From positions 1-51,554 of the forward strand of contig JBBQSF010000003.1 of assembly GCA_038214085.1 (NCBI GenBank): DNA of 51,554 bases, written 5' to 3'. Position numbers and translations under genes: made by a program. Under the pieces are notes generated by a model. It did no database searches. It saw only the letters and a program-made list of their open reading frames with translations, and had not been told where the DNA came from. This document shows, piece by piece, positions 1 to 6,861 of this stretch. Position 1 is the first letter of the stretch. The number at the start of each line of letters is the position of its first letter. This DNA is from JBBQSF01 sp038214085. Its GTDB lineage: Bacteria > Bacteroidota > Bacteroidia > Bacteroidales > CG2-30-32-10.

Positions 1-1257
1 GTTGGCAATGCACAAGAGAAAAAAGAAGAACCAAAATTTGGAATTAAATTTTCGGGATTTGTTAAGACGGATATTTTTTACGACACGCGCCAAACAGTGA
101 ATATTCGTGAAGGTCATTTTTTACTTTATCCTGATAATATTTTGCCTGATGCAGACAAAACAGATATTAACGCTCATGCAGGTTTTAATATGTTATCCAT
201 ACAGTCTCGGTTAAAAGGTGCCATAAGCGGCCCTGATGCTTTTGGTGCAAAAACATCGGGTGTTTTAGAAGCCGATTTTTTCGGAAATTCTGGATCCGGG
301 CTGGATGATGTGAATGGATTCCGATTGCGTCATGCTTTTGTGAAGTTAAACTGGAAATCCACAGAATTGCTTGTAGGTCAGTATTGGAATCCTAATTTTA
401 TTGCTGAATCCTATCCCGGTGTTGTTTCTTTCAATACTGGCGGACCGTTTCAGCCATTTGCTCGCAATCCGCAAATACGTTTCTCAAAAACGTTTGGCGG
501 TTTAAAAGTGATTGCATGTGCATATGCTCAACGCGATTTTACAAGTGTGGGCCCTGAGTATGCAATAGTGAATGGAAAGTATACTTCAACAGCATTGGCA
601 AGTTCAAAGTTTTTACGCAACAGTGGAACTCCTGATGCGCATTTGCAAATTCAATACAAATCCGATTCAGCAAATTATATTGTTGGAGCCGGAATTGATT
701 ATAAAACAATCACACCTGAATTATACACTGTTAACAATGCTGCTACAAAAAGATATGCCTCCGATCAAACATTGTCAAGCATTTCTGCCGTAGCTTTTGC
801 AAGCAAAAAATTCAAGCCGGTTACGGTTAGGGTTGAAGGAGTTTATGCCCAGAACGCTTACGATGTCATTATGATTGGGGGATACGCAGTGAAAGAGATA
901 ACAGATACAGCAACAGGAGCCAAAGAATTTACCAACCTTAATACTGCTTCGGCATGGGCCGATTTCCAATCAACAGGAAAAAAAGTGCAATTTGGAATTT
1001 TTGGGGGCTTTTCGAAAAACATGGGATCCAATGATTCCATTCAAGGAACCATTTATGCAAGAGGCTCAAATATTGATTATTTATATCGGGTAGCTCCAAG
1101 AGTTGTTTTTCTTGCAGGAAAACTCAGTATTGCCATAGAAGCAGAATATACATTCGCAATGTACGGAACTGCCAACGGGGATAAAAAAGGCGGAGTAACA
1201 AATGGTCAGGCGGTAGCAAATACACGCGGATTATTGGCATTTATTTATAATTTTTAA
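1..1257 (+). CDS. Outer-membrane porin-like beta-barrel protein, 3' part (start lies before the window)
   Basis: The reading frame is open from the first base, so the start codon and most of the signal peptide are missing; 418 residues are visible. The visible N-terminus (NAQEKKEEPKFGIKFSGFVK) looks like the end of a signal peptide followed by the first barrel strand. Alternating hydrophobic and polar stretches, many Gly and aromatic residues, phrases such as RHAFVKLNW and VGQYWNPNF, and a final NF are typical of Bacteroidota porins with about 16-18 strands. The likely role is diffusion or uptake of small solutes across the outer membrane; the substrate cannot be told. An internal GTG at 97 is not the start, because coding-like sequence continues upstream. 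A strong terminator follows. Confidence 0.8.
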   Translation, partial: VGNAQEKKEEPKFGIKFSGFVKTDIFYDTRQTVNIREGHFLLYPDNILPDADKTDINAHAGFNMLSIQSRLKGAISGPDAFGAKTSGVLEADFFGNSGSGLDDVNGFRLRHAFVKLNWKSTELLVGQYWNPNFIAESYPGVVSFNTGGPFQPFARNPQIRFSKTFGGLKVIACAYAQRDFTSVGPEYAIVNGKYTSTALASSKFLRNSGTPDAHLQIQYKSDSANYIVGAGIDYKTITPELYTVNNAATKRYASDQTLSSISAVAFASKKFKPVTVRVEGVYAQNAYDVIMIGGYAVKEITDTATGAKEFTNLNTASAWADFQSTGKKVQFGIFGGFSKNMGSNDSIQGTIYARGSNIDYLYRVAPRVVFLAGKLSIAIEAEYTFAMYGTANGDKKGGVTNGQAVANTRGLLAFIYNF

Positions 1258-1289
1258 TCTCAGCATTAACAATTAAAACGTAAAGTTTT

Positions 1290-1323
1290 CGCCCGAACAC
1301 ATTTGTTGTTCGGGCGTTTTTTT
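1290..1323 (+). terminator. Rho-independent terminator of the porin gene
   Basis: A perfect 9-bp stem (CGCCCGAAC / GTTCGGGCG), a 9-nt loop and a run of seven T begin 33 bp after the porin stop codon. Confidence 0.92.
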
Positions 1324-1443
1324 AGTTGGGTATTATCACCAAAACAATTCATCAGAATAAATTTGTTTAATTTTTAGTTGTCAGTATAATAAAATATAAT
1401 CTATTTATTTTTTCTTTATGACCTTTCTTGAAATTAAAAAAAC

Positions 1444-1474
1444 TTGCAAGATTTAGATGGAATTCGTATCTTTA
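1444..1474 (+). promoter_or_regulatory. Candidate Bacteroidota promoter for the broken small gene
   Basis: TTG at 1444-1446 is followed after 20 bp by TATCTTTA at 1467-1474, one base off the TAnnTTTG consensus. The ATG lies 31 bp downstream. Its survival suggests that the gene was lost recently or is still transcribed. Confidence 0.5.
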
Positions 1475-1505
1475 AAAGATAAATTTGTTTATAAAAAAAA
1501 GAAAA

Positions 1506-1895
1506 ATGAAGAAGATATTAATAATAATGTTTGCCTTGTTTTTATCCGTGGTTTGTAAATCGCAATCCACAAATTTTATTGCAAAAGATTTTTCAAAGCA
1601 TACTTTGATAACTAACCTTGATTATTCAAATTTAGATTTTGGAAGTAATTCCAAAAAAGTCTCATGCTATTCTTTCGATCTCAAATTAATGTCGCCACAA
1701 AATGGATTGTTTTACGATCCTCAATACTACCAATAGGTTTACTTCGATAATATTCTCAATTCCAATAATAAAAAATATTTTGTGTACAACCTGCATCATT
1801 ATGTAAATGATCCAATAGCACCATATTCAAATTTTAATATTGCATTGGTTGGGGGAACATTAAATTATTTGATTCTGTTATTTGAGAAGAAATAA
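1506..1895 (+). pseudogene. Small secreted protein interrupted by an in-frame TAG
   Basis: The start at ATG 1506 gives a clear signal peptide (MKKILIIMFALFLSVVCKSQ) and 76 residues up to TAG at 1734-1736. The same frame then stays open for another 52 codons to TAA at 1893-1895, and the downstream part reads like protein (VYFDNILNSNNKKYFVYNLH), rich in Tyr and Asn like the part before it. A single CAG-to-TAG change after QYYQ is the simplest explanation. No conserved domain is recognised. A promoter-like site lies upstream and a terminator just downstream, so the unit looks like a complete one-gene transcript. Alternatives are a genuine 76-residue protein, readthrough of the TAG, or a sequencing error. 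Confidence 0.6.
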
Positions 1896-1916
1896 AAAAA
1901 TTCTTGAGTAATAAAA

Positions 1917-1944
1917 AAAAATCGCCCCGAAAAGAGCGATTTTT
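1917..1944. terminator. Hairpin terminator, probably bidirectional
   Basis: A 9-bp stem (AAAAATCGC / GCGATTTTT) encloses a 10-nt loop, with an A run on the left and a T run on the right. It separates the rightward small gene from the leftward kor operon and could serve both. Confidence 0.8.
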
Positions 1945-1967
1945 ATATTTGAGTTTAATCTGTTTTT

Positions 1968-2030
1968 ATACCGATACTTAATTCGTAGTAGTCCAAAAAA
2001 AAGGACTCCAACGATTTCATGATCGGCATT
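1968..2030 (-). other. Structured 3' flank of korB (outer stem arm and two small hairpins)
   Basis: ATACCGATACTTA at 1968-1980 can pair with TAAGTATTGGTAT at 2075-2087 (12 of 13, the exception being a possible G-U pair). Inside lie AGTCC-A8-GGACT (1990-2007) and a weak CGAT/ATCG hairpin (2012-2025). Together with the neighbouring 59-bp repeat this could fold as a multibranch structure in the korB 3' untranslated region. The pairing is seen in sequence; an RNA function is inference. Confidence 0.4.
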
Positions 2031-2089
2031 TACCATACTACTAAGCAAGAAATAGTCTTTGGCCTATTTCTTACTAAGTATTGGTATTA
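2031..2089 (-). repeat. 59-bp palindromic dispersed repeat, copy 1
   Basis: This copy matches the reverse complement of 27849-27907 at 57 of 59 positions. It is itself an imperfect hairpin: AAGAAATAG (2047-2055) pairs perfectly with CTATTTCTT (2064-2072) around an 8-nt loop, and pairing extends with bulges to the ends. Read on the minus strand, its first three bases (TAA) are the korB stop codon, so the repeat starts exactly where the gene ends. It may act as a terminator or mRNA-stabilising hairpin for korAB, or be a small mobile palindrome. Confidence 0.85.
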
Positions 2090-3124
2090 CTTAATTTCCC
2101 ATGTGTCACCGCTGTTTAGCAGGTCGTCAACACATTTGATTAATGAGGTAGCTTTCGCAGATTTGATCTGTTCTTCCACCATGTCATCATAAGTCGGGAA
2201 CATCGCAGAACGAATAACGCCCAATGCTACAGGATAAAAAGGAGGTTCCATTTTTGCAAGCATTAAGTGAACCCCGGGATCTTGTTCGTACTGGTCGTGG
2301 ATAAGCAGGTCATCTTCAGAAATGCTGTTCACCCCAATTTGAACCACTTCGAGTTTGGTTCCTTTTAATCGGATACCTTTTTCTTTATTCTTACCGAAAA
2401 TCATTGGTTCACCGTTTTTAAGAATGAGCATCTGATCCTCACGAATATCTTTAGCCGTGATTGACTGATGAGCACCATCATTAAAAATAATACAGTTTTC
2501 CAGTATTTCCACAACAGAAGTTCCGTCGTGTTTTGCGGCTTCAAACATTACTTCGGTCATCAATTTTGGATTGGTGTCCACTACTCTTGCAAAGAAAGTT
2601 CCCTGTGCGCCTAAAACAAGTTCACCAGGATTAAACGGGTGTTCAATAGTTCCCTGGGGAGATGTTTTGGTAACACTTCCTAATGGGGAAGTAGGAGAAT
2701 ATTGTCCTTTGGTAAGCCCGTAAATTTGATTGTTGAACAGCATAATGTTCAAATCAACATTGCGGCGGATTATGTGTATAAAATGATTTCCACCAATTGC
2801 CATTGAATCTCCATCGCCGGTTGCTACCCATACACTTAAGTGTGGATTTGCAATTTTAACGCCCGTTGCAATTGGATTTGCTCTTCCATGGATTCCGTGA
2901 AAGCCATAAGTGTTTACGTAATATGGAAAGCGAGATGAGCATCCAATTCCGGAAACCATCATAAAGTTTTCTTTTTTGTAACCAATTTTAGGAAATACAC
3001 TGGCCACAGATGATAAAATGGCATGACCTCCGCATCCGGGACACCATTTAACCATTTGGTCGCTCACAAAGTCTTCTTTTGACAGCGGTACCCTTGATCT
3101 TTCAACTGTTAAGTTTTCTTCCAT
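2087..3124 (-). CDS. korB: 2-oxoacid (2-oxoglutarate):ferredoxin oxidoreductase, beta subunit
   Basis: This is the thiamine-diphosphate and [4Fe-4S] subunit of the enzyme that oxidises a 2-oxoacid to its CoA thioester and CO2 and reduces ferredoxin; in reverse it can fix CO2. Cluster cysteines are visible at C28 and C31 (WCPGCGGH), C62 (GIGCSS) and C211 (ENCIIFNDGAH). The TPP/Mg motif is ATGDGDSMAIGGNH (101-114) with NNQIYGLTKG after it. The length of 345 residues is usual for KorB. It lies 3 bp downstream of korA in the same leftward operon. The NDGAH phrase after the fourth cysteine favours 2-oxoglutarate over pyruvate, but substrate is inferred from family resemblance. The stop codon coincides with the end of a dispersed palindrome. 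Confidence 0.93.
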   Translation of the reverse strand: MEENLTVERSRVPLSKEDFVSDQMVKWCPGCGGHAILSSVASVFPKIGYKKENFMMVSGIGCSSRFPYYVNTYGFHGIHGRANPIATGVKIANPHLSVWVATGDGDSMAIGGNHFIHIIRRNVDLNIMLFNNQIYGLTKGQYSPTSPLGSVTKTSPQGTIEHPFNPGELVLGAQGTFFARVVDTNPKLMTEVMFEAAKHDGTSVVEILENCIIFNDGAHQSITAKDIREDQMLILKNGEPMIFGKNKEKGIRLKGTKLEVVQIGVNSISEDDLLIHDQYEQDPGVHLMLAKMEPPFYPVALGVIRSAMFPTYDDMVEEQIKSAKATSLIKCVDDLLNSGDTWEIK

Positions 3125-3127
3125 GGC

Positions 3128-4981
3128 TTATTTCTCCTTTAATATTTTGGTAAAGTTATCAACTAATTCGCTTTGCGTAAACGGCAAAGACTGGGTCTTG
3201 TTCAATTGCAAATATTGGTGTTGCGGATGTTTCATACGCAGGTAATTTACAAATTGGCCGGCATTAAGTTCGCAAACCACAATTTTTTTGAATTTTGCAA
3301 AGATATCCGCAGTATTTTTTGGCAATGGCATGATATAATTGAAATGCGCATGGCTTACTTTGTGTCCTTTTTCCTGCATTTCCTGAACACCAGTAAGAAT
3401 ACTTCCATAAGTACCACCCCAGCTTACTACTAATAGATCACCTTCTTTTTCGCCATAAACTTCCAGTTCAGGAATAAAATCAGCTACCTTTTCAACTTTC
3501 TCAGCCCTGAGTTTCGTCATCAATTCGTGGTTCAGCGAATCTGTAGAAACGGTACCAGTAATATTTTCCTTTTCAAGTCCGCCAACTCTATGGCGTAAGC
3601 CTTCGGTTCCGGGTATTGCCCAACCTCTTACCAATGTTTCAGGATTACGAAGATAGGGTTTGTAATTTGGATCGTTTGCTTTTACAATTGGAGGATTTAT
3701 CGCAGGTAGATCTTTTACTTTAGGGATTCTGAATAATTGTGAGCCGTTTCCGAGTGCTCCGTCAGTAAGAAGTATTACAGGAGTCATGTGTTCCATAGAA
3801 TATTTTGCCGACATGTAAGCATAATAAAAACAATCGGCAGGAGTAGAGGCTGCTATTACAATAACAGGGCATTCGCCATTTCGTCCAAACAAAGCTTGAT
3901 AAAGGTCAGACTGTTCTGATTTTGTGGGTAAACCTGTAGATGGCCCTCCCCGCTGAACATTAACAATAACAAGTGGAAGCTCAGTAATAACTGCAAGTCC
4001 AATGGCTTCGCTTTTGAGTGATAAACCAGGCCCTGATGTAGTAGTAATGGCAAGAGATCCTGTAAAACTTGCACCAATGGCGGAACAAATACCTGCAATT
4101 TCGTCTTCTGCCTGAAATACTTTTGCGCCAAGAGATTTGTGTTTTGCAAGTTCGATAAGAATTTCAGTTGCAGGAGTAATAGGATAAGAACCTAAAAACA
4201 ATGGGCGTTCAGAACGTTCGGAAGCAGCAAGTAAACCCCATGCAGTTGCAATATTACCAGTAATATTACGGTAACGACCTTTATCCATTTTTGCTTTTGG
4301 CACCTCAACAACATGAGATTCCAGTGCTTCCATAGTGTCGGCATAATTATAACCTGCTTGTAAAACAGCTTTGTTTGCCAGAACTACTTGTGGATTCTTT
4401 TTGAATTTTTTTTCGAAAAACTCAAAAGTGTGTTCTAATTTACGACTGAAAAGGTAATAGACGATTCCCAGAGTAAACATGTTTCTGGTTTTGTCAGCCA
4501 TTTTGCCTTCTATGTTAATTTCTTTAAGCACTGCACGGGTTATAGAACTAACCGGAGCCGCAACCAGATTATATTTTTGAAGACTGCCATCAGTAGTAGG
4601 GTTGCTTTTATAACCAGCTTTTTCGATGGTTTTTTCATCAAAAGAATCGTTGTCAACAATAATGGTTGCACCGATTTTAGCCCACTTTAAGTTCGATTTT
4701 AGAGATGCAGGATTCATACATACCAGTACATCGCAGAAATCTCCAATGGTGTTGATTTTGTTTTTCCCAAAATGAACCTGGAATCCTGATACTCCTGCAA
4801 CAGTATTATGTGGAGCTCTGATTTCAGCAGGATAATCTGGAAAAGTAGAAAGGTCGTTGCCATCAAGTGCGGCTGCATCAGAAAATAATGTTCCGATCAA
4901 TTGCATGCCATCACCCGAATCGCCCACAAACTTTACTACAACATTATCCTGTTCGGTAATGTTTTTTTTCTTGGTAGCCAT
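3128..4981 (-). CDS. korA: 2-oxoacid (2-oxoglutarate):ferredoxin oxidoreductase, fused gamma-alpha subunit
   Basis: The protein has 617 residues. The N-terminal gamma domain (about 12-190) begins with VVVKFVGDSGDGMQLIG and contains TFPDYPAEIRAPHNTVAGVSG. The alpha (pyrimidine-binding) domain follows from about residue 240, with LFLGSYPITPATEI, QAEDEIAGICSAIGASF and TTTSGPGLSLKSEAIGLAV, and then VNVQRGGPSTGLPTKSEQSD. A C-terminal transketolase-like domain (about 500-600) completes it. This gamma-alpha fusion is the usual KorA form. It partners with KorB, encoded directly downstream. The ATG start has a TAATTTTG site 33 bp upstream. The redox partner is probably a small ferredoxin, and two such proteins are encoded about 1.2-1.5 kb away. 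Confidence 0.94.
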   Translation of the reverse strand: MATKKKNITEQDNVVVKFVGDSGDGMQLIGTLFSDAAALDGNDLSTFPDYPAEIRAPHNTVAGVSGFQVHFGKNKINTIGDFCDVLVCMNPASLKSNLKWAKIGATIIVDNDSFDEKTIEKAGYKSNPTTDGSLQKYNLVAAPVSSITRAVLKEINIEGKMADKTRNMFTLGIVYYLFSRKLEHTFEFFEKKFKKNPQVVLANKAVLQAGYNYADTMEALESHVVEVPKAKMDKGRYRNITGNIATAWGLLAASERSERPLFLGSYPITPATEILIELAKHKSLGAKVFQAEDEIAGICSAIGASFTGSLAITTTSGPGLSLKSEAIGLAVITELPLVIVNVQRGGPSTGLPTKSEQSDLYQALFGRNGECPVIVIAASTPADCFYYAYMSAKYSMEHMTPVILLTDGALGNGSQLFRIPKVKDLPAINPPIVKANDPNYKPYLRNPETLVRGWAIPGTEGLRHRVGGLEKENITGTVSTDSLNHELMTKLRAEKVEKVADFIPELEVYGEKEGDLLVVSWGGTYGSILTGVQEMQEKGHKVSHAHFNYIMPLPKNTADIFAKFKKIVVCELNAGQFVNYLRMKHPQHQYLQLNKTQSLPFTQSELVDNFTKILKEK

Positions 4982-5013
4982 ATAATTATAAGTTAGGGTT
5001 TATTATTATTCTG

Positions 5014-5021
5014 CAAAATTA
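5014..5021 (-). promoter_or_regulatory. Candidate -7 element for korAB
   Basis: On the minus strand this reads TAATTTTG, a full match to TAnnTTTG, 33 bp before the korA ATG. I see no convincing -33 TTTG at the expected distance, so the site is supported by the -7 box and position only. Confidence 0.45.
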
Positions 5022-5161
5022 ATGAATTATTAAAGTCTGTCAGAAAAATCCCAGATTTTATTTTTGGTTTGTAATGCTTTTAAAATCAGTAAGAAATCTA
5101 AATATGCGGAATCCAATTTGTAATTATTCTCATTGAATATTTGCATTTGCACCTTTTAGTA

Positions 5162-5192
5162 TTGACAAAGCAAAAGAAATGTTATAGTTTTG
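5162..5192 (+). promoter_or_regulatory. Promoter of the PD40 protein gene
   Basis: TTG (5162-5164, within ATTGAC) is followed by exactly 20 bp and then TAGTTTTG (5185-5192), matching the Bacteroidota sigma-ABfr consensus. The ATG lies 20 bp downstream. Confidence 0.7.
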
Positions 5193-5211
5193 CTTTATCA
5201 TAAAATTAAGA

Positions 5212-6105
5212 ATGAAAGATAAATTAATTTACTTGTTTTTTCTGATATTCTCAGGTTTCCCTTTTTTTGCTTATTCACAAACACCATTATCCGATAGTGC
5301 AAGAAAGAGCCCTTTAAACTATTTGGGAATGAATGGTATCAAGGAGTCCTTATCAATTCAAAAAGTAATTTCTGTAAATGAAACCAGTTTATTTCCACTT
5401 ATTCTTACAAAAAAATCACGCTGTCTCATATATATGAGTGAATATAAAACCAAAGATTCACCTGTTGAAAAAAAAGATGTTCTTTACTTTTGCTGGGACA
5501 AAGAAAAAAACCATCATGAGCAAGGAAGTCTACTATTGAACGACAGTATGGAGTCCCTTTACAAAATAAAAGACCCTGAAGAGTTTTTTTTTATAACTAT
5601 CAATCAGGATGTTTTTATGGCATCTGAAATTGATCAGGGGAAAATAAAATTTTCAAAACAGAACATCAATACAAAGTACTATGAAGGGAATGCCTGTGTC
5701 AGTCCTGATGGAAATTCGTTATATTTTGTAAGTAACAGAGATGGCGGTTATGGAGGGAAAGATATTTACGGTTGCGAAAAACTGAGCGACGGCAACTGGA
5801 GTACACCATATAATCTTGGTTCAAAAATAAATACACCTGTCGACGAAGAATCTCCTTTTCTGCTTGCTGATGGGGTTACATTGTTTTTTAGTTCGAAGGG
5901 GCATGATTCTTTTGGCGGTTTTGATATATTTACTTCAACTTTGTCTGATGAAGGATATTGGTCGGAGCCGGAAAATATAGGTTATCATATAAATACAACT
6001 TTTGACGAATTAAATTATGTTTCGGACGAATACGGCACATTTGGATATTTTTCAAGCAATAAAGACTCATATAAGTACTTCGATGTTTATTTCATAAATT
6101 ATTAA
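5212..6105 (+). CDS. Secreted PD40 (WD40-like beta-propeller repeat) protein
   Basis: The first 22 residues form a signal peptide ending FFAYSQ. The N-terminal third is not recognised. The C-terminal half carries PD40-type repeats: VSPDGNSLYFVSNRDGGYGG with KDIYG, then LADGVTLFFSSKGHDSFGGF with DIFTS, then a third weaker unit near YGTFGYFSSNKDSYKYFDVY. These repeats build beta-propeller blades and in Bacteroidota often occur in PorE/OmpA-like periplasmic proteins. Here there is no OmpA domain, and at 297 residues there are too few blades for a full propeller, so it may be a short member or work as an oligomer. It has its own promoter and lies divergent from korA. Specific function unknown. 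Confidence 0.75.
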   Translation: MKDKLIYLFFLIFSGFPFFAYSQTPLSDSARKSPLNYLGMNGIKESLSIQKVISVNETSLFPLILTKKSRCLIYMSEYKTKDSPVEKKDVLYFCWDKEKNHHEQGSLLLNDSMESLYKIKDPEEFFFITINQDVFMASEIDQGKIKFSKQNINTKYYEGNACVSPDGNSLYFVSNRDGGYGGKDIYGCEKLSDGNWSTPYNLGSKINTPVDEESPFLLADGVTLFFSSKGHDSFGGFDIFTSTLSDEGYWSEPENIGYHINTTFDELNYVSDEYGTFGYFSSNKDSYKYFDVYFINY

Positions 6106-6192
6106 AAAAATTTCTGCCCTTTTAATTAATTAGAATTCATAAAAATTGGGGATTTTTTACAAAAAAAAGATCGTTATTTCATTTTATCAGAT

Positions 6193-6200
6193 TATCTTTG
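6193..6200 (+). promoter_or_regulatory. Candidate -7 element for the ferredoxin gene
   Basis: TATCTTTG is a full match to TAnnTTTG, 30 bp before the ferredoxin ATG. The -33 region (around TTATTTC) is weak. Confidence 0.55.
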
Positions 6201-6230
6201 CAGAAGTTAATAACTTAAATTCCAAAAACA

Positions 6231-6398
6231 ATGGCTTATAAGATTACTGAAGATTGTACTGCATGCGGTACATGCATAGATGAATGCCCTGTGGAAGCAA
6301 TTTCCGAAGGCGAAATCTATAAAATTGATGCTGAAGTTTGCACAGACTGTGGTGCTTGTGCAGATGTATGTCCGGTTGAAGCAATTCATCCTGAATAA
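6231..6398 (+). CDS. Small 2[4Fe-4S] ferredoxin (55 residues)
   Basis: The protein starts MAYKITEDCTACGTCIDECP and has a second cluster motif CTDCGACADVCP. Each motif is the canonical C-x2-C-x2-C-x3-C-P, and the two halves show the internal symmetry of clostridial-type ferredoxins. Such proteins are cytoplasmic low-potential electron carriers. KorAB, encoded about 1.2 kb away on the other strand, is an obvious candidate electron donor, though the pairing is inference from closeness. The gene has a Bacteroidota -7 box upstream and a terminator downstream, so it is probably expressed alone and strongly. Confidence 0.95.
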   Translation: MAYKITEDCTACGTCIDECPVEAISEGEIYKIDAEVCTDCGACADVCPVEAIHPE

Positions 6399-6448
6399 TT
6401 GCATATTTGGTAAAGAAATTTACTGCTAACAGTTTTAAATTACAAAAT

Positions 6449-6484
6449 AAGTGAGTTCTGATAATTCGGGGCTCACTTTTTTTT
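6449..6484 (+). terminator. Terminator between the two iron-sulfur protein genes
   Basis: A 7-bp stem (AAGTGAG / CTCACTT) with a 16-nt loop runs into eight T. It ends only 16 nt before the next ATG, so it either stops ferredoxin transcripts or works as a partial terminator that lowers expression of the downstream gene. Confidence 0.7.
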
Positions 6485-6500
6485 AAAAAATCACTTAATT

Positions 6501-6812
6501 ATGCCATACAAAATTATTTCTTCCTGTATCCGAACTCATGCCTGTATTCCCCGCTGTCCGAATAATGCTATTTACAAAGCTGGAGAAGAATGGAGTATGG
6601 CAGATGGTACAAATCATCCCGATACGGCTAAACAGCCTGCACTATCAGGAAATCTCACTTATATTGTACCTGAAAAATGCAACGATTGTATTGGCCTTTT
6701 TGAAGAGCCACAATGTGTAGATGTCTGTCCAACTGGAGCAATAATTCCTGATCTTGACAAGCAGGAAAGCAAAGAAACTTTGCTGAACAAAAAAAAACTG
6801 CTGCACGGCTAA
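6501..6812 (+). CDS. Ferredoxin-like dicluster protein with one cluster cysteine missing
   Basis: The protein has 103 residues. The C-terminal cluster site is complete: C60-x2-C63-x8-C72-x3-C76-P, with the 8-residue insertion seen in Alvin-type ferredoxins. The N-terminal site reads SCIRTHACIPRCPNNAIY: C9, C15 and C19 are present, but the position of the second cysteine (12) is Thr. Related Bacteroidota ferredoxins, as I know them, have a CINCGACEPECP-type motif here. The first site could therefore hold a [3Fe-4S] cluster, a labile [4Fe-4S] cluster, or none. The gene follows the small ferredoxin with a terminator between them and has no evident promoter of its own. The role is probably electron transfer; the partner is unknown. 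Confidence 0.85.
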   Translation: MPYKIISSCIRTHACIPRCPNNAIYKAGEEWSMADGTNHPDTAKQPALSGNLTYIVPEKCNDCIGLFEEPQCVDVCPTGAIIPDLDKQESKETLLNKKKLLHG

Positions 6813-6829
6813 GCCAAATGCAGCAGTTT
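6795..6829. terminator. Hairpin terminator overlapping the end of the 4Fe-4S gene
   Basis: An 11-bp perfect stem (AAACTGCTGCA / TGCAGCAGTTT) with a 13-nt loop lies between converging genes. The left arm is inside the coding region of the iron-sulfur gene. With A-rich sequence on one side and T-rich on the other it can serve both strands. Confidence 0.75.
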
Positions 6830-6861
6830 ATTCAGATTATTTTTATTTTTAAATAACGTTA

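Noticed and set aside
6207..6404. Minus-strand reading frame rich in Cys opposite the ferredoxin
   Set aside because: It mirrors the Cys-rich plus-strand ferredoxin, whose two perfect cluster motifs show the real coding strand.
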